A DNA stretch of 64,000 nucleotides, from positions 1 through 64,000 of the forward strand of contig NZ_PQSU01000009.1 of the NCBI RefSeq assembly GCF_002920615.1. The letters run 5' to 3'. The notes under the pieces are model-generated. The model was not told where the DNA came from, searched no databases, and saw nothing but the letters and a program-made list of their open reading frames with translations. Source of the stretch: Streptomyces sp. Ru62 (lineage in GTDB: Bacteria; Actinomycetota; Actinomycetes; Streptomycetales; Streptomycetaceae). Shown piece by piece: positions 34,969 to 44,203 of the stretch; within the stretch, counting starts at the first letter, position 1; each line of letters starts with the position of its first letter. Made by a program: the position numbers and the translations under genes.

Positions 34969-34981
34969 CTAGCAACGCTAG
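34969..34981. promoter_or_regulatory. TetR operator candidate, site 2
   Basis: CTAGCAACGCTAG has the same design as site 1 and lies 18 bp before the DUF1772 start. It also forms the right arm of a larger 10-bp inverted repeat with CTAGCGTTGC at 34951-34960. Confidence 0.65.
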
Positions 34982-34998
34982 GTCAACGGAGGATCGTC

Positions 34999-35445
34999 AT
35001 GCTCAACGCGCTTGAGGTCGTCACCACCGTCGTCGTCGGCCTGATGGTGGGGGTGGAGTTCTCCGTCGCCTTCATCATGAACCGGATCCTGGACGCGCTT
35101 CCCGAGGACAGCGGCCAGCTCGGCCACGCCCACGGCGGCCGCATGCTCGGCGCCCTGATGCCCTTCTGGTACATCGGCTCGCTCGTCCTCAGCGCGATCT
35201 GGGCGGTCGCCGGACGGCACCACCACGGCGCCGGACTCGTCGTCACCGCCGCCGGACTGCTGATCGTCAGTGTCGTCATGTCGATACTGCTGCTCGTCCC
35301 GATCAACAACCGGAACAAGACCTGGACCCCCGAGAACCGGCCCGCCGACTGGAAGCAGCAGCTGAACCGCTGGCAGCGCTGGCACTACGTCCGCGTCGCC
35401 GTCATCATCGCCGCCTTCGCCCTTCTCGCCTCCGCCCTCACCTGA
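34999..35445 (+). CDS. DUF1772 membrane protein (anthrone oxygenase-like)
   Basis: This 148-residue membrane protein with four predicted helices is of the DUF1772 family, which includes anthrone oxygenase-like proteins. It shows VVTTVVVGLMVGVEFSVAFI, the family-typical LMPFWYIGSLVLSAIWA, a third helix LVVTAAGLLIVSVVMSILL, the conserved VPINNRNKTW loop, and a final helix after WQRWHYVRV. ACGGAGG lies just before the ATG. It is divergent from TetR and probably under its control; such pairs often respond to quinone-like or aromatic compounds (inference). Confidence 0.88.
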   Translation: MLNALEVVTTVVVGLMVGVEFSVAFIMNRILDALPEDSGQLGHAHGGRMLGALMPFWYIGSLVLSAIWAVAGRHHHGAGLVVTAAGLLIVSVVMSILLLVPINNRNKTWTPENRPADWKQQLNRWQRWHYVRVAVIIAAFALLASALT

Positions 35446-35584
35446 CCCCACCGCCGCCCCTACATGCGCTGGTTCACCCCTGAAGGCCGGCCCGGGTCGT
35501 GAAGTGACGCATGGCATGTGGTGTACGTCAACGCACAGTGCGCGTGTTCACGAGCCGTATGAGCGGTGCGGGCAGACATACAGG

Positions 35585-35620
35585 AGCGGTGGCAGGTGTG
35601 AGAGCACACCTGCCACCGCT
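35585..35620. terminator. Strong terminator hairpin
   Basis: A perfect 16-bp stem (35585-35600 with 35605-35620) around the loop AGAG lies 140 bp after the DUF1772 gene and before the SDR promoter. It should isolate the two units. Confidence 0.75.
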
Positions 35621-35662
35621 TCGGCGTGTCTGCCCACGCCGTCACCTCGCCGCCCTGTAAGT

Positions 35663-35681
35663 AGTTGACACGTCACCTTTC
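35663..35681 (+). promoter_or_regulatory. Candidate MarR operator over the SDR promoter
   Basis: AGTTGACACGTCACCTTTC contains half-sites GTTGAC and GTCACC and covers the -35 box. The same half-sites and flanks occur, inverted, upstream of the MarR gene at 37428-37450. Confidence 0.45.
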
Positions 35682-35693
35682 CAGATCTACGGT
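35665..35693 (+). promoter_or_regulatory. Sigma-70 type promoter of the SDR gene
   Basis: TTGACA at 35665-35670 and TACGGT at 35688-35693 are spaced by 17 bases. This is close to the vegetative consensus and lies about 50 bp before the SDR start. Confidence 0.7.
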
Positions 35694-35746
35694 GATTGAA
35701 GGCTGAACGGAATGGATCTACCGAACCACCCAGCAAGGAGAAGACC

Positions 35747-36496
<750 letters not shown>

Positions 36497-36543
36497 CCAC
36501 ACCGCCCCGGACGCACTCACCCCCGTACGGGAGGAACACCGCC

Positions 36544-37404
36544 ATGCACATCGGCACCACCGGCATCTGGAGTCCGGAACTGCGTCTGCACGGCGACAGC
36601 GGCGAGATCGCCGACGCCGCGGCCGAGCTCGACAGCCACGGCTGGGGGACCCTGTGGATCCCCGGTCTCGGCGGGGGTGACATCCTCGGCGACGCCGAAC
36701 GGCTTCTGGCCGCCACCGAGAACACCACGGTCGCGACCGGCGTGCTGAGCATCTGGCGCCACCCTGCCGAGGACATGGCCGCCGGGCACGCCCGGCTCCG
36801 CAAGGAGTACGGCCACCGCGTCCTCCTCGGCCTCGGCGTCAGCGACGCCGCCGCCGCTCAGCACGCCGGCGGGACATACCGTCCCCTGGCCGCCCTCGGC
36901 ACCTACCTCGACCGTCTCGACCAAGCTCCTGAGCCGGTACCCGTCGGCGAGCGGCTCGTGGCCGCCATGGGCCCCAGGCTCACCGAACTCGCCGCCCGTC
37001 GCAGCGCCGGCACACATCCCTTCCTGGTCACCCCCGACTTCACCGCCGGCGCACGCGCCGTCCTGGGGCCCGGCCCCCTCCTCGCGCCCTACCAGGCCGT
37101 CGTGGTCGATCCCCGCCCGGACAGCGCCAGGGCCACCGCGCGGGGGTTCCTCGCCCCCTTCATCGGTATGGGGCACTACGCGAGGAGTCTGCTGCGGCAG
37201 GGCTTCTCGGAGGACGACCTCGTGGGCGGCGGCAGCGACCGCCTCATCGACTCCGTCGTCGCCTGGGGCAGCGTCGACACCGTCGACGAGCGCATCAAGG
37301 CCCACCTCGACGCGGGCGCCACCCACGTCGCCCTCCATGCGATCAGCGCCGACCCGGGACTGCCGCGGACACAGTGGCGGGAGCTCGCACCTCTGGCCCG
37401 CTGA
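36544..37404 (+). CDS. F420-dependent LLM-class oxidoreductase
   Basis: This 286-residue TIM-barrel protein of the luciferase-like family is similar to the TIGR03620 group predicted to use coenzyme F420. Visible are GTTGIWSPELRLHG at the start, AAAELDSHGWGTLWIPGLGG, GVLSIWRHPAEDMAAGHARL, YGHRVLLGLGVSD, and a C-terminal DERIKAHLDAGATHVALHAI. The start has GGGAGG seven bases upstream. It follows the SDR gene, probably in one transcript, and may act on the same substrate. Confidence 0.88.
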   Translation: MHIGTTGIWSPELRLHGDSGEIADAAAELDSHGWGTLWIPGLGGGDILGDAERLLAATENTTVATGVLSIWRHPAEDMAAGHARLRKEYGHRVLLGLGVSDAAAAQHAGGTYRPLAALGTYLDRLDQAPEPVPVGERLVAAMGPRLTELAARRSAGTHPFLVTPDFTAGARAVLGPGPLLAPYQAVVVDPRPDSARATARGFLAPFIGMGHYARSLLRQGFSEDDLVGGGSDRLIDSVVAWGSVDTVDERIKAHLDAGATHVALHAISADPGLPRTQWRELAPLAR

Positions 37405-37427
37405 CCGGCGCCGTAGCACAGCGGTGG

Positions 37428-37450
37428 GAAAGGTGACTGAAGCGTCAACT
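37428..37450 (-). promoter_or_regulatory. Candidate MarR autoregulatory site
   Basis: Read on the minus strand this is AGTTGAC-GCTTCAG-TCACCTTTC, matching the element at 35663-35681 except for the spacer. It covers the -35 and spacer of the predicted MarR promoter (-10 TATGCT at 37457-37462). Confidence 0.45.
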
Positions 37451-37468
37451 TTTTCCTATGCTGGCCCC

Positions 37469-37930
37469 ATGACTGAAGAACCCCGTTGGCTCTCCCCTGA
37501 CGAGGGACGGGCATGGCGCGGACTCCTGCGCATGCACGATCTTCTGGTCAATCAGGCCGGCCGGTCCCTGCAGAGCGAATTCGGGCTGTCCGCGACCGAC
37601 TACACCGTACTCGCCGAACTCACCCGCGCCCCGGACGACCAGCTGCGCGTGATGGAGCTCGCCAAGGTACTGGGGTGGGAGAAGAGCAGGGTGTCGCACC
37701 ATCTGTCGCGCATGGTGAAGCGCGGTCTCCTCACGCGTGAGGACTGCGCCGACGACGGACGGGGGGCCTATGTCGCGGTCACCCCGGCCGGCCGCGCGGC
37801 CATCGAGGCGGCCGCGCCGCGGCACGTCGAAGACGTCCGCCGCCTGTTCCTCGACCACCTCACGCCCGGCCAGATCGTTCTGCTGGCGGAGATCACCGAC
37901 ACGGTCATCGAGAAGATCAGCCCGCAGTAG
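37469..37930 (+). CDS. MarR-family transcriptional regulator
   Basis: This 153-residue regulator has a MarR winged helix: LSATDYTVLAELTRAPDDQL, MELAKVLGWEKSRVSHHLSR, MVKRGLLTREDCADDGRGAY with the wing Asp-Asp-Gly-Arg, and a dimer helix at the end. ATG 37469 lies six bases after the -10 box TATGCT, so its mRNA is probably leaderless. The element over its promoter is shared with the upstream SDR gene, suggesting control of both. A single cysteine (Cys in REDCADD) lies next to the wing and might sense oxidation (inference). Confidence 0.92.
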   Translation: MTEEPRWLSPDEGRAWRGLLRMHDLLVNQAGRSLQSEFGLSATDYTVLAELTRAPDDQLRVMELAKVLGWEKSRVSHHLSRMVKRGLLTREDCADDGRGAYVAVTPAGRAAIEAAAPRHVEDVRRLFLDHLTPGQIVLLAEITDTVIEKISPQ

Positions 37931-38030
37931 CGCCGGTGCAAGGGGCGTACGAGGAACCGCGCGGGCGACCTCCTTCCCGGTGCTCCTCGCGGGCACGGAA
38001 TGAACCGGGCCCCTCATCGTTGAAGGAAAC

Positions 38031-39053
38031 ATGAAAAAGATCGGATTCCTGTCCTTCGGGCACTGGACGCCGTCACCGCACTCCCGGACCCGCTCCGCGT
38101 CGGACTCCCTGCTCCAGGCGATCGACCTCGCGGTCGCGGCGGAGGAGCTGGGAGCCGACGGCGCCTACTTCCGGGTCCACCACTTCGCGCGGCAGCACGC
38201 CTCCCCCTTCCCGCTGCTCGCGGCCATCGGTGCACGCACCACCCGGATCGAGATCGGCACCGGTGTGATCGACATGCGCTACGAGAACCCCTTCTACATG
38301 GCCGAGGACGCCGGGGCCGCGGACCTCATCTCCGGAGGCCGCCTGCAACTGGGCATCAGCCGGGGCTCCCCGGAGCAGGCGGTCGACGGCTGGCGGTACT
38401 TCGGTTACCGGCCGCCGAAGGACGGCACCGACGCCGACATGGCGCGCGCGCACGCCGAGACCCTGCTCGACGTACTCAAGGGCGAGGGCATGGCGCAGCC
38501 CCATCCGAGTCCCATGTTCGCCAACCCGCCGGGGCTGCTCCGCATCGAACCGCACTCCGAGGGCCTGCGGGACCGCATCTGGTGGGGGTCCGGCTCCGAC
38601 GCGACCGCGGTGTGGGCCGCCGAGCGGGGGATGAACCTGCAGAGCTCGACGCTCAAGGACGACGAGAGCGGCGAACCGCTGCACGTCCAGCAGCGCAAGC
38701 AGATCGAGGCGTACCGGGAGGCGTGGCGGGCGGCGGGCCACACCCGCGAGCCGCGGGTCTCGGTCAGCCGCAGCATCTTCCCGCTCGTCGACGACCGGGA
38801 CCGCGCCTACTTCGGCCAGGAGCGCGCCTCGAAGGACGAGATCGGCTACATCGACCCCACCACCCGCAGTATCTTCGGCCGGTCCTACGCCGCCGAACCC
38901 GACGTACTCGTCAAACAGCTCGCGCAGGACGAGGCCGTCGCGGCCGCCGACACCCTGCTGCTCACCGTGCCCAACCAGCTCGGTGTCGACTACAACGCGC
39001 ATGTCATCGACAGCGTTCTGACCCATGTGGCACCGGAGCTGGGCTGGCGGTGA
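38031..39053 (+). CDS. LLM-class flavin-dependent oxidoreductase
   Basis: This 340-residue luciferase-like monooxygenase shows AVAAEELGADGAYFRVHHFA, LAAIGARTTRIEIGTGVIDM, EDAGAADLISGGRLQLGISR, WWGSGSDATAVWAAERGMNL and VSVSRSIFPLVDD. The pattern fits the alkanal monooxygenase-like group using FMNH2. It starts at ATG 38031 after GAAGGAAAC. It lies 100 bp after the MarR gene on the same strand and forms a redox cluster with the SDR and F420-type genes. Confidence 0.9.
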   Translation: MKKIGFLSFGHWTPSPHSRTRSASDSLLQAIDLAVAAEELGADGAYFRVHHFARQHASPFPLLAAIGARTTRIEIGTGVIDMRYENPFYMAEDAGAADLISGGRLQLGISRGSPEQAVDGWRYFGYRPPKDGTDADMARAHAETLLDVLKGEGMAQPHPSPMFANPPGLLRIEPHSEGLRDRIWWGSGSDATAVWAAERGMNLQSSTLKDDESGEPLHVQQRKQIEAYREAWRAAGHTREPRVSVSRSIFPLVDDRDRAYFGQERASKDEIGYIDPTTRSIFGRSYAAEPDVLVKQLAQDEAVAAADTLLLTVPNQLGVDYNAHVIDSVLTHVAPELGWR

Positions 39054-39106
39054 CGGCCGAGGGCGTGACGGCCGGGGTGACGACCGGTGCGGGGTGACGG
39101 GTGACG
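39050..39106 (+). repeat. Five GTGACG repeats
   Basis: GTGACG occurs at 39050, 39065, 39077, 39094 and 39101, just after the stop codon of the oxidoreductase gene. No function is known; it may be chance in GC-rich sequence. Confidence 0.4.
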
Positions 39107-39219
39107 AGTAGAGCACCGGCGTGCGTCAAGGCACTGACGATTGGCCCTCGTATGGTCGGCCGTCGACTGCTCCGGCGGTGACGGCCGGACTGTCAGCCGT
39201 GGGTGGCAGAATCCGCGGC

Positions 39220-39666
39220 ATGACGCTGTGCGACTACTTCTCTGCCGCTGACGACCGAGCTGCCGTCGCGGTCCTCCAGACGCCCGGAGGGCCGGGGCAA
39301 GCCGGAGTCGACGTGGTCTTCCTGAAGAACATCGATCCGGTCGTCGCCGTCGCTCAGCTCGAAGCCATCATGACCGGCTGCAGTCATGAGGAGGCCGGCG
39401 AACACCCGCGGTCCGGGCAGCTGCTGTCAGAACCGGAGGACGGTCCGCCGTTCGTGGTCAGCTTGTCGGACACCCTGACCGGTGCCCTCGCCACGGCGAC
39501 GCAGGACGACCTCGTTCGGTTTGCCGGACCGTGGTCCATGACCGATGAACTCCGGCAGATGGGGATCAGCGTCGAGGACACCGCCGCTGTTCTGGAAGCC
39601 CTGGCCGCACTGGCTCAGCGCGCTCAGGCTTCCGACCAACGGCTGTACTGCTGGTGGGCCCTGTGA
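39220..39666 (+). CDS. Hypothetical protein (small-domain actinobacterial)
   Basis: This 148-residue cytoplasmic protein begins MTLCDYFSAADDRAAVAVLQ and contains GVDVVFLKNIDPVVAVAQLE, PPFVVSLSDTLTGALATATQ and DDLVRFAGPWSMTDELRQMG, ending LYCWWAL. I do not recognise a named family with certainty; the layout recalls DUF1877-like proteins of polymorphic toxin or stress contexts. ATG 39220 is chosen because the homogenous composition begins there; the frame is open to 39121. Confidence 0.7.
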   Translation: MTLCDYFSAADDRAAVAVLQTPGGPGQAGVDVVFLKNIDPVVAVAQLEAIMTGCSHEEAGEHPRSGQLLSEPEDGPPFVVSLSDTLTGALATATQDDLVRFAGPWSMTDELRQMGISVEDTAAVLEALAALAQRAQASDQRLYCWWAL

Positions 39667-39706
39667 CTCGCCAAGGAGGGCTCTCTTCTACGGCGGGTCT
39701 GCCTCA

Positions 39707-39729
39707 GCGACCCGGGGGTCCGGGGTCGC
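39707..39729. terminator. Candidate bidirectional terminator
   Basis: GCGACCC and GGGTCGC form a 7-bp GC-rich stem in the gap between the convergent hypothetical genes. Confidence 0.4.
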
Positions 39730-39889
39730 GCCGGTCCAGGGCATCACGCCAGGCCCGTCATGGGGCTCGCCGCGTCGGAGACGGCGCAGGGTGCTGACGC
39801 GGACCGCGACGGCGATCCCCTTCTCGTCGGCGGCGGGCGCCCGCGCGAAGGCGCAGCCCGGCCGCACCGGCGGACCTACTGGTCCGGCA

Positions 39890-40351
39890 CTAGACATGGA
39901 TGAGGATCTGTCGTAGGGGGTGTCCGAGCGCGCCCGTGAGGGAGGCAAGCTCCTCGTTGCTCAGCCATGCCCGGTTCGGGTACAGGACCTCGATCCTGAA
40001 CCGCGCGAAGCCCATCGGCCAGTCGTACACCAGCTCGTTGAGCGAGGTCTCGACCTCACAACAGGGAACCGACACCATGAGCGTCGGGAAGCCCTCGGCG
40101 TAGAGCTCCGAGACGGCCTCCGCCCACCGGTCGAGTGCGAACCCCCCACCGCAGTGCGGGCAGGAGACCGTCTCCAGGTTGGCGCCGCAGGAGACCACCT
40201 CCACGCTGTCGTGCCACTTGGCTTCCAGACCACGGCGGGCGTCGTCGTCCGGGAGCAGTCCGCACAGCACGGTCACGGCACGATCCACCGCATCCTTACC
40301 GGGCTGCCAGTGCGGATCCGTCGGGATCACCGTCAGGTAGTTGTCGCTCAT
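39890..40351 (-). CDS. Hypothetical zinc-ribbon-like protein
   Basis: This 153-residue protein starts at ATG 40351 (MSDNYLTVIPTDPHWQPG). It has CPHCGGGFALDRW near residue 78, preceded by a further Cys in VVSCGANLE and followed by VPCCEVETSLNELVYDWPMG. The paired CxxC elements look like a structural zinc site. The C-terminus WLSNEELASLTGALGHPLRQ is helical. The function is unknown; no operon partner is present. Confidence 0.75.
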   Translation of the reverse strand: MSDNYLTVIPTDPHWQPGKDAVDRAVTVLCGLLPDDDARRGLEAKWHDSVEVVSCGANLETVSCPHCGGGFALDRWAEAVSELYAEGFPTLMVSVPCCEVETSLNELVYDWPMGFARFRIEVLYPNRAWLSNEELASLTGALGHPLRQILIHV

Positions 40352-40530
40352 CGCCTGCCCCCTTCCCGCCGCCGCCACGGTCCGCTTCTCGTCCGACGAC
40401 CCGGCGAAACCTACCCGATCACAGCACCGACGAACTCGTTGAGGGCTGTCCCGCGATCGGTCCAGGACTGGCATGAAGGCCGTGTACTCACGTACTGGCG
40501 CGCCGTCACCATCTGTGGTTACCTGAGCCC

Positions 40531-40605
40531 ATGACCGGGTTTGTGACTCGCCGCCACGTTGACTACGTGCGTGTCACCACCATGTGTTGTCGCGCCGTGA
40601 GCTGA
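40531..40605 (+). CDS. Short Cys-Cys leader peptide upstream of metY
   Basis: This 24-codon ORF ends RRHVDYVRVTTMCCRAVS. The RRHVD-x(2)-RV pattern followed by cysteines is that of the small leader peptides found ahead of sulfur-assimilation genes in Streptomyces. The adjacent TGT TGT codons (40585-40590) could stall the ribosome when cysteine is scarce and so control the metY-metX transcript. No ribosome-binding site precedes ATG 40531 or the alternative GTG 40543, so translation may be leaderless or weak. The metY start lies 135 bp after the leader stop. The RRHVD family and Cys-leader attenuation are established knowledge; its role here is inferred. Confidence 0.7.
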   Translation: MTGFVTRRHVDYVRVTTMCCRAVS

Positions 40606-40739
40606 CTTTCGCGCTCCGGCATCTGATTTCCCCCTCTTCCCTCCGCACCGCGCTGTCCTCCGCCCTGCCGTCTTCCAGGCCCGGACAGCAGCCGCGCGGT
40701 CTCTTCACGCACCCCGAACGCCCCGCACAAGGGAGAACC

Positions 40740-42101
40740 ATGAGCCAGCCGCTCGATTCCGTCACCGCCGGCCACGCCCCCGAGGACGAACCAGTGGGCC
40801 CCGACACCTCGGCCTGGTCGTTCGAGACCAAGCAGGTCCACGCCGGCGCCGTGCCGGATCCGACGACCGGGGCGCGGGCGGTGCCGATCTACCAGACCAC
40901 CTCGTTCGTCTTCCGCGACACCCAGCATGCCGCCGACCTGTTCTCGCTCGCCGAGCCGGGCAACATCTACACCCGTATCCACAACCCGACCCAGGACGTC
41001 TTCGAGCAGCGCATCGCCGCGCTCGAAGGGGGCGTCGCCGCGGTGGCCGTGGCCTCCGGGCAGGCCGCGGAGACCCTCGCCGTCCTGACTCTGGCGAGCG
41101 CGGGCGACCACATCGTCTCCAGCACGTCCCTGTACGGCGGCACGTACAACCTGTTCCGGCACACCCTGCCCAAGTTCGGCATCGAGGTGTCCTTCGTCGA
41201 CGACCCGGACGACCTCGAAGCCTGGCGCGCAGCGGTCCGGCCGAACACGAAGGCCCTGTTCGCCGAGACGCTCGGCAATCCGCGCGGCAACGTTCTCGAC
41301 GTACGGGCGGTGGCCGACGCCGCCCACGCGGCGGGCGTCCCGCTGATCGTGGACAACACCGTGCCGACCCCGTATCTGCTGCGGCCGATCGAGCACGGCG
41401 CCGACATCGTCGTCCATTCCGCGACCAAGTTCCTCGGGGGGCACGGCACCACCATCGCCGGCGTCGTCGTCGACGGCGGCACGTTCGACTTCGGTGCGCA
41501 CAGCGAGCGCTTCCCCGACTTCAGCGAACCGGACCCCAGCTACCACGGCCTGCGGTACTGGCCCGCGCTCGGCCCGGGTGCCTTCGCCGTCAAACTGCGC
41601 GTGCAGCTGCTCCGCGACATCGGCCCCGCACTCTCCCCGCACTCGGCCTTCCTGCTGCTGCAAGGCGTGGAGACGCTCAGCCTGCGCGTCGAACGGCATT
41701 CCGCCAACGCCCAGGCCCTGGCCGAATGGCTGGAGCAGCGCGACGAGGTCGTCGCCGTCCACTACCCGGGGCTGGAGTCCAACCGGTGGTACGACGCGGG
41801 GCTGCGCTATCTGCCGCGCGGCGCCGGCGCGGTGCTGGCCTTCGAACTGCGGGACGGGGTCGAGGCCGGCAAGCGGTTCGTCGACGCCGTCGAGCTGTTC
41901 AGCCACCTCGCCAACATCGGCGACGTGCGCAGTCTCATCATCCATCCGGCGTCCACCACCCACAGCCAGCTGGATGAGGAGCAGTTGGCGGCGACCGGCG
42001 CCTCGCCCGGTCTGGTTCGGCTGTCGGTCGGCATCGAGAACCTCGCCGACCTCAAGGCGGACCTGGAGGCGGGCTTCCGCGCGGCGAAGGGCGCGTCCTG
42101 A
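40740..42101 (+). CDS. metY: O-acetylhomoserine sulfhydrylase (MetY)
   Basis: This is a 453-residue PLP enzyme of the Cys/Met metabolism family that makes homocysteine from O-acetylhomoserine and sulfide. It shows [78 protein letters not shown], the PLP lysine Lys230 in [11 protein letters not shown], and the conserved end [22 protein letters not shown] 40740 has AAGGGAG before it. A Cys-Cys leader ORF lies upstream and metX follows with overlap, so the unit is probably sulfur-regulated. Confidence 0.95.
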   Translation: MSQPLDSVTAGHAPEDEPVGPDTSAWSFETKQVHAGAVPDPTTGARAVPIYQTTSFVFRDTQHAADLFSLAEPGNIYTRIHNPTQDVFEQRIAALEGGVAAVAVASGQAAETLAVLTLASAGDHIVSSTSLYGGTYNLFRHTLPKFGIEVSFVDDPDDLEAWRAAVRPNTKALFAETLGNPRGNVLDVRAVADAAHAAGVPLIVDNTVPTPYLLRPIEHGADIVVHSATKFLGGHGTTIAGVVVDGGTFDFGAHSERFPDFSEPDPSYHGLRYWPALGPGAFAVKLRVQLLRDIGPALSPHSAFLLLQGVETLSLRVERHSANAQALAEWLEQRDEVVAVHYPGLESNRWYDAGLRYLPRGAGAVLAFELRDGVEAGKRFVDAVELFSHLANIGDVRSLIIHPASTTHSQLDEEQLAATGASPGLVRLSVGIENLADLKADLEAGFRAAKGAS

Positions 42102-42190
42102 GCGCCGTACTGGCGACCTCCGAGATTCCCCTCCCGCCACCCTCCGGGGCCTGGCGGGAGGGGGACCCTCCGGGTCGCCGCCAGTGGCAC

Positions 42191-43246
42191 GTGCGGGAGG
42201 ACCCGCTGCCGTTGGAAGCAGGGGGCGAACTGCCCGGTGTCCGGCTGGCGTTCGAGACGTGGGGGCGCCTGGCACCGGACCGCTCCAACGCCGTACTGGT
42301 GCTCCACGCGCTCACCGGCGACAGTCATGTCGCCGGACCGGCCGGGCCCGGTCATCCCACCCCCGGCTGGTGGGACGGGCTCGTGGGGCCCGGTCTGGCC
42401 CTTGACACCGACCGGTGGTTCGTCGTCGCCCCCAATGTGCTGGGCGGCTGCCAGGGCAGTACCGGGCCGTCCTCGAAGCGTCCCGACGGACCGCGCTGGG
42501 GCGGCGCCTTCCCCACGCTGACACAGCGGGACCAGGTCGCCGCGGAAGCCGGCCTGGCCGACGCGCTCGGCATCGACCGCTGGGCCCTGGTGGTCGGCGG
42601 CTCCATGGGCGGCATGCGTGCCCTGGAGTGGGCCGTGTCGTATCCGGAGCGCACGGGCGCACTCCTCCTGCTCGCCACCGCGGCGGCGTCGAGCGCGGAG
42701 CAGATCGCCTGGGCCGGCATCCAGCTCCACGCCATCCGCAGCGACCCGCACTGGCACAGCGGCGACTATCACGACACGGGCCGGGGTCCGCACGCGGGGC
42801 TCGGGCTGGCCCGCCGCATCGCCCACGTCACGTACCGCAGCGAGGCGGAGCTGCAGATCCGCTTCGGTCGCGCGCCCCAGGGCACGGAGGATCCGTGGAA
42901 CGGAGGCCGGTACCAGGTCGAGTCCTATCTCGACCACCATGCCGCCAAGCTGGTGCGCCGTTTCGACGCCGGCAGTTATGTCGTGCTGGCAGAGGCCATG
43001 AACACGCACGACATCGGCCGTGGTCGCGGTGGTACGCGCGCCGCTCTGCGCCGTGTCACCGCGAGGACGCTGGTCGCCGGGGTGCGCTCGGACCGCCTGT
43101 ATCCCCTCGCCCAGCAGGCGGAGCTGGCCGCCGGAATCCGCACGGGAGATCACCTCCGGGTGATCGAATCCCCTTACGGTCACGACGGTTTCCTGATCGA
43201 AGTGGAACAGGTGGCCGCGCTCGTACGCGAACTCCTCCCTCAGTAG
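42191..43246 (+). CDS. metX: Homoserine O-acetyltransferase (MetX)
   Basis: This alpha/beta-hydrolase-fold acyltransferase makes O-acetylhomoserine for MetY. Motifs are LAFETWGRLAPDRSNAVLV, PNVLGGCQGSTGP, nucleophile Ser138 in VVGGSMGGM, an Asp in GVRSDRLYPL and His in SPYGHDGFL. GTG 42191 is the first usual start codon. However, family-like sequence (LPPPSGAWREGDPPGRRQWH) precedes it in frame back to a CTG at 42098 that overlaps the metY TGA, so the true protein is probably 31 residues longer and translationally coupled. Confidence 0.92.
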   Translation: MREDPLPLEAGGELPGVRLAFETWGRLAPDRSNAVLVLHALTGDSHVAGPAGPGHPTPGWWDGLVGPGLALDTDRWFVVAPNVLGGCQGSTGPSSKRPDGPRWGGAFPTLTQRDQVAAEAGLADALGIDRWALVVGGSMGGMRALEWAVSYPERTGALLLLATAAASSAEQIAWAGIQLHAIRSDPHWHSGDYHDTGRGPHAGLGLARRIAHVTYRSEAELQIRFGRAPQGTEDPWNGGRYQVESYLDHHAAKLVRRFDAGSYVVLAEAMNTHDIGRGRGGTRAALRRVTARTLVAGVRSDRLYPLAQQAELAAGIRTGDHLRVIESPYGHDGFLIEVEQVAALVRELLPQ

Positions 43247-43329
43247 GTGCCTTTGGTGGCCGGCCGTGGAGGTGCGTACGCATGGATCAGTCCGAACCGG
43301 GTGATCAGCAGAGCGAATTGCCAGGCTGA

Positions 43330-44052
43330 TCAGAGCTTGAGCAGCAGTTCGCTCAGCTCTGCCGGCATGGTGACCATGCAGTCGTGCCCGGTCGGCAGTT
43401 CCCACACCCGTGCGGGAGAACCATTGGGCTGTATCGGGGGGACGGGCCTGCGCGTTATGCCTTCCGGTTGCACACCGACGCAGTGGATGTGCGAACGCGG
43501 AATCAACTCCATCGCCGGGTTGTCCAGGCGGACCGGTTGCTGCAGGCAGCGCACCGGATGGTCGGAGAGCATCGCGCGCAGCCACGCGACGTCCACCGGG
43601 TCGGTGACACCGAACAGACCGTAGGGCGGCGGCATTTCGGGCAGCGGCGGAACGCGCCAGCCGCTGCCGGACTGCGCGGCCTGGTCGATCAGGTGCTGGG
43701 TGATGGGCTGGACGTCGACGGCGGTCTCGCCGTGCTCGGGGACCATCGCGTCCAGATACACCAACTGCGCCACCCGCTCCGGGACCTCGTTGGCGACCGA
43801 CGAGATGACCAGGCCCGCGTAGCTGTGACCGACGAGTATCACGTCGGTCAAGTCCTCCTCGTGGATCAGCTTGACGGCGTCCTCAACGTGTGTATCGAGC
43901 CCCACCGTGGGACTGAGCAGGTGTGCCTTGTCGCCGCAGCCGGTCAGCGAGGGTGCGAACACGCGATGTCCGGCCGACTCCAGCAGCGGGACCACCCGCT
44001 CCCAGCACCGGCCGCTGTGCCAGGCACCGTGTACCAGCAGGAATGTCGACAT
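43330..44052 (-). CDS. Alpha/beta-hydrolase (small esterase type)
   Basis: This 240-residue hydrolase is of the salicylate-esterase-like group. It begins STFLLVHGAWHSGRCWERVV, has the Ser nucleophile in GHSYAGLVISS, an acid in YLDAMVPEHG, and a histidine in LPTGHDCMVTMPAEL at the C-terminus. ATG 44052 is chosen because the hydrolase fold begins there; the open frame upstream runs into the divergent HxlR promoter region. It is divergent from the HxlR regulator, which probably controls it. Confidence 0.9.
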   Translation of the reverse strand: MSTFLLVHGAWHSGRCWERVVPLLESAGHRVFAPSLTGCGDKAHLLSPTVGLDTHVEDAVKLIHEEDLTDVILVGHSYAGLVISSVANEVPERVAQLVYLDAMVPEHGETAVDVQPITQHLIDQAAQSGSGWRVPPLPEMPPPYGLFGVTDPVDVAWLRAMLSDHPVRCLQQPVRLDNPAMELIPRSHIHCVGVQPEGITRRPVPPIQPNGSPARVWELPTGHDCMVTMPAELSELLLKL

Positions 44053-44167
44053 GTCAGTCTTCCTCTCCGGGCTGCGCGGGCGCGGGAACGAGCAGTTCCC
44101 ATCCGTGCCTCGGTACTCTTTGAGAACCGACATCATCGTGGTGCACCTACGATGCCCCGAGCAATAA

Positions 44168-44183
44168 GGCACATTTCGGTGCC
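44168..44183. promoter_or_regulatory. Candidate HxlR operator
   Basis: GGCAC-N6-GTGCC is a perfect dyad 20 bp upstream of the HxlR start in the divergent intergenic region. Confidence 0.45.
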
Positions 44184-44203
44184 CCGGTTCCCTGGAGGTG
44201 ACC

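Noticed and set aside
39050..39106. GTGACG repeats as a CRISPR-like or iteron array
   Set aside because: Units are only six bases, unevenly spaced and next to a stop codon; no spacers, cas genes or replication genes are present.
40500..40739. SAM-IV or other methionine riboswitch upstream of metY
   Set aside because: I looked for the conserved SAM aptamer core and paired stems and did not find them; the short Cys-Cys leader ORF explains the region better.
43247..43329. Repeated TGATCAG elements between metX and the hydrolase as a terminator
   Set aside because: The best stem is only 7 bp with a 16-base loop and sits in converging gene ends; too weak to call.
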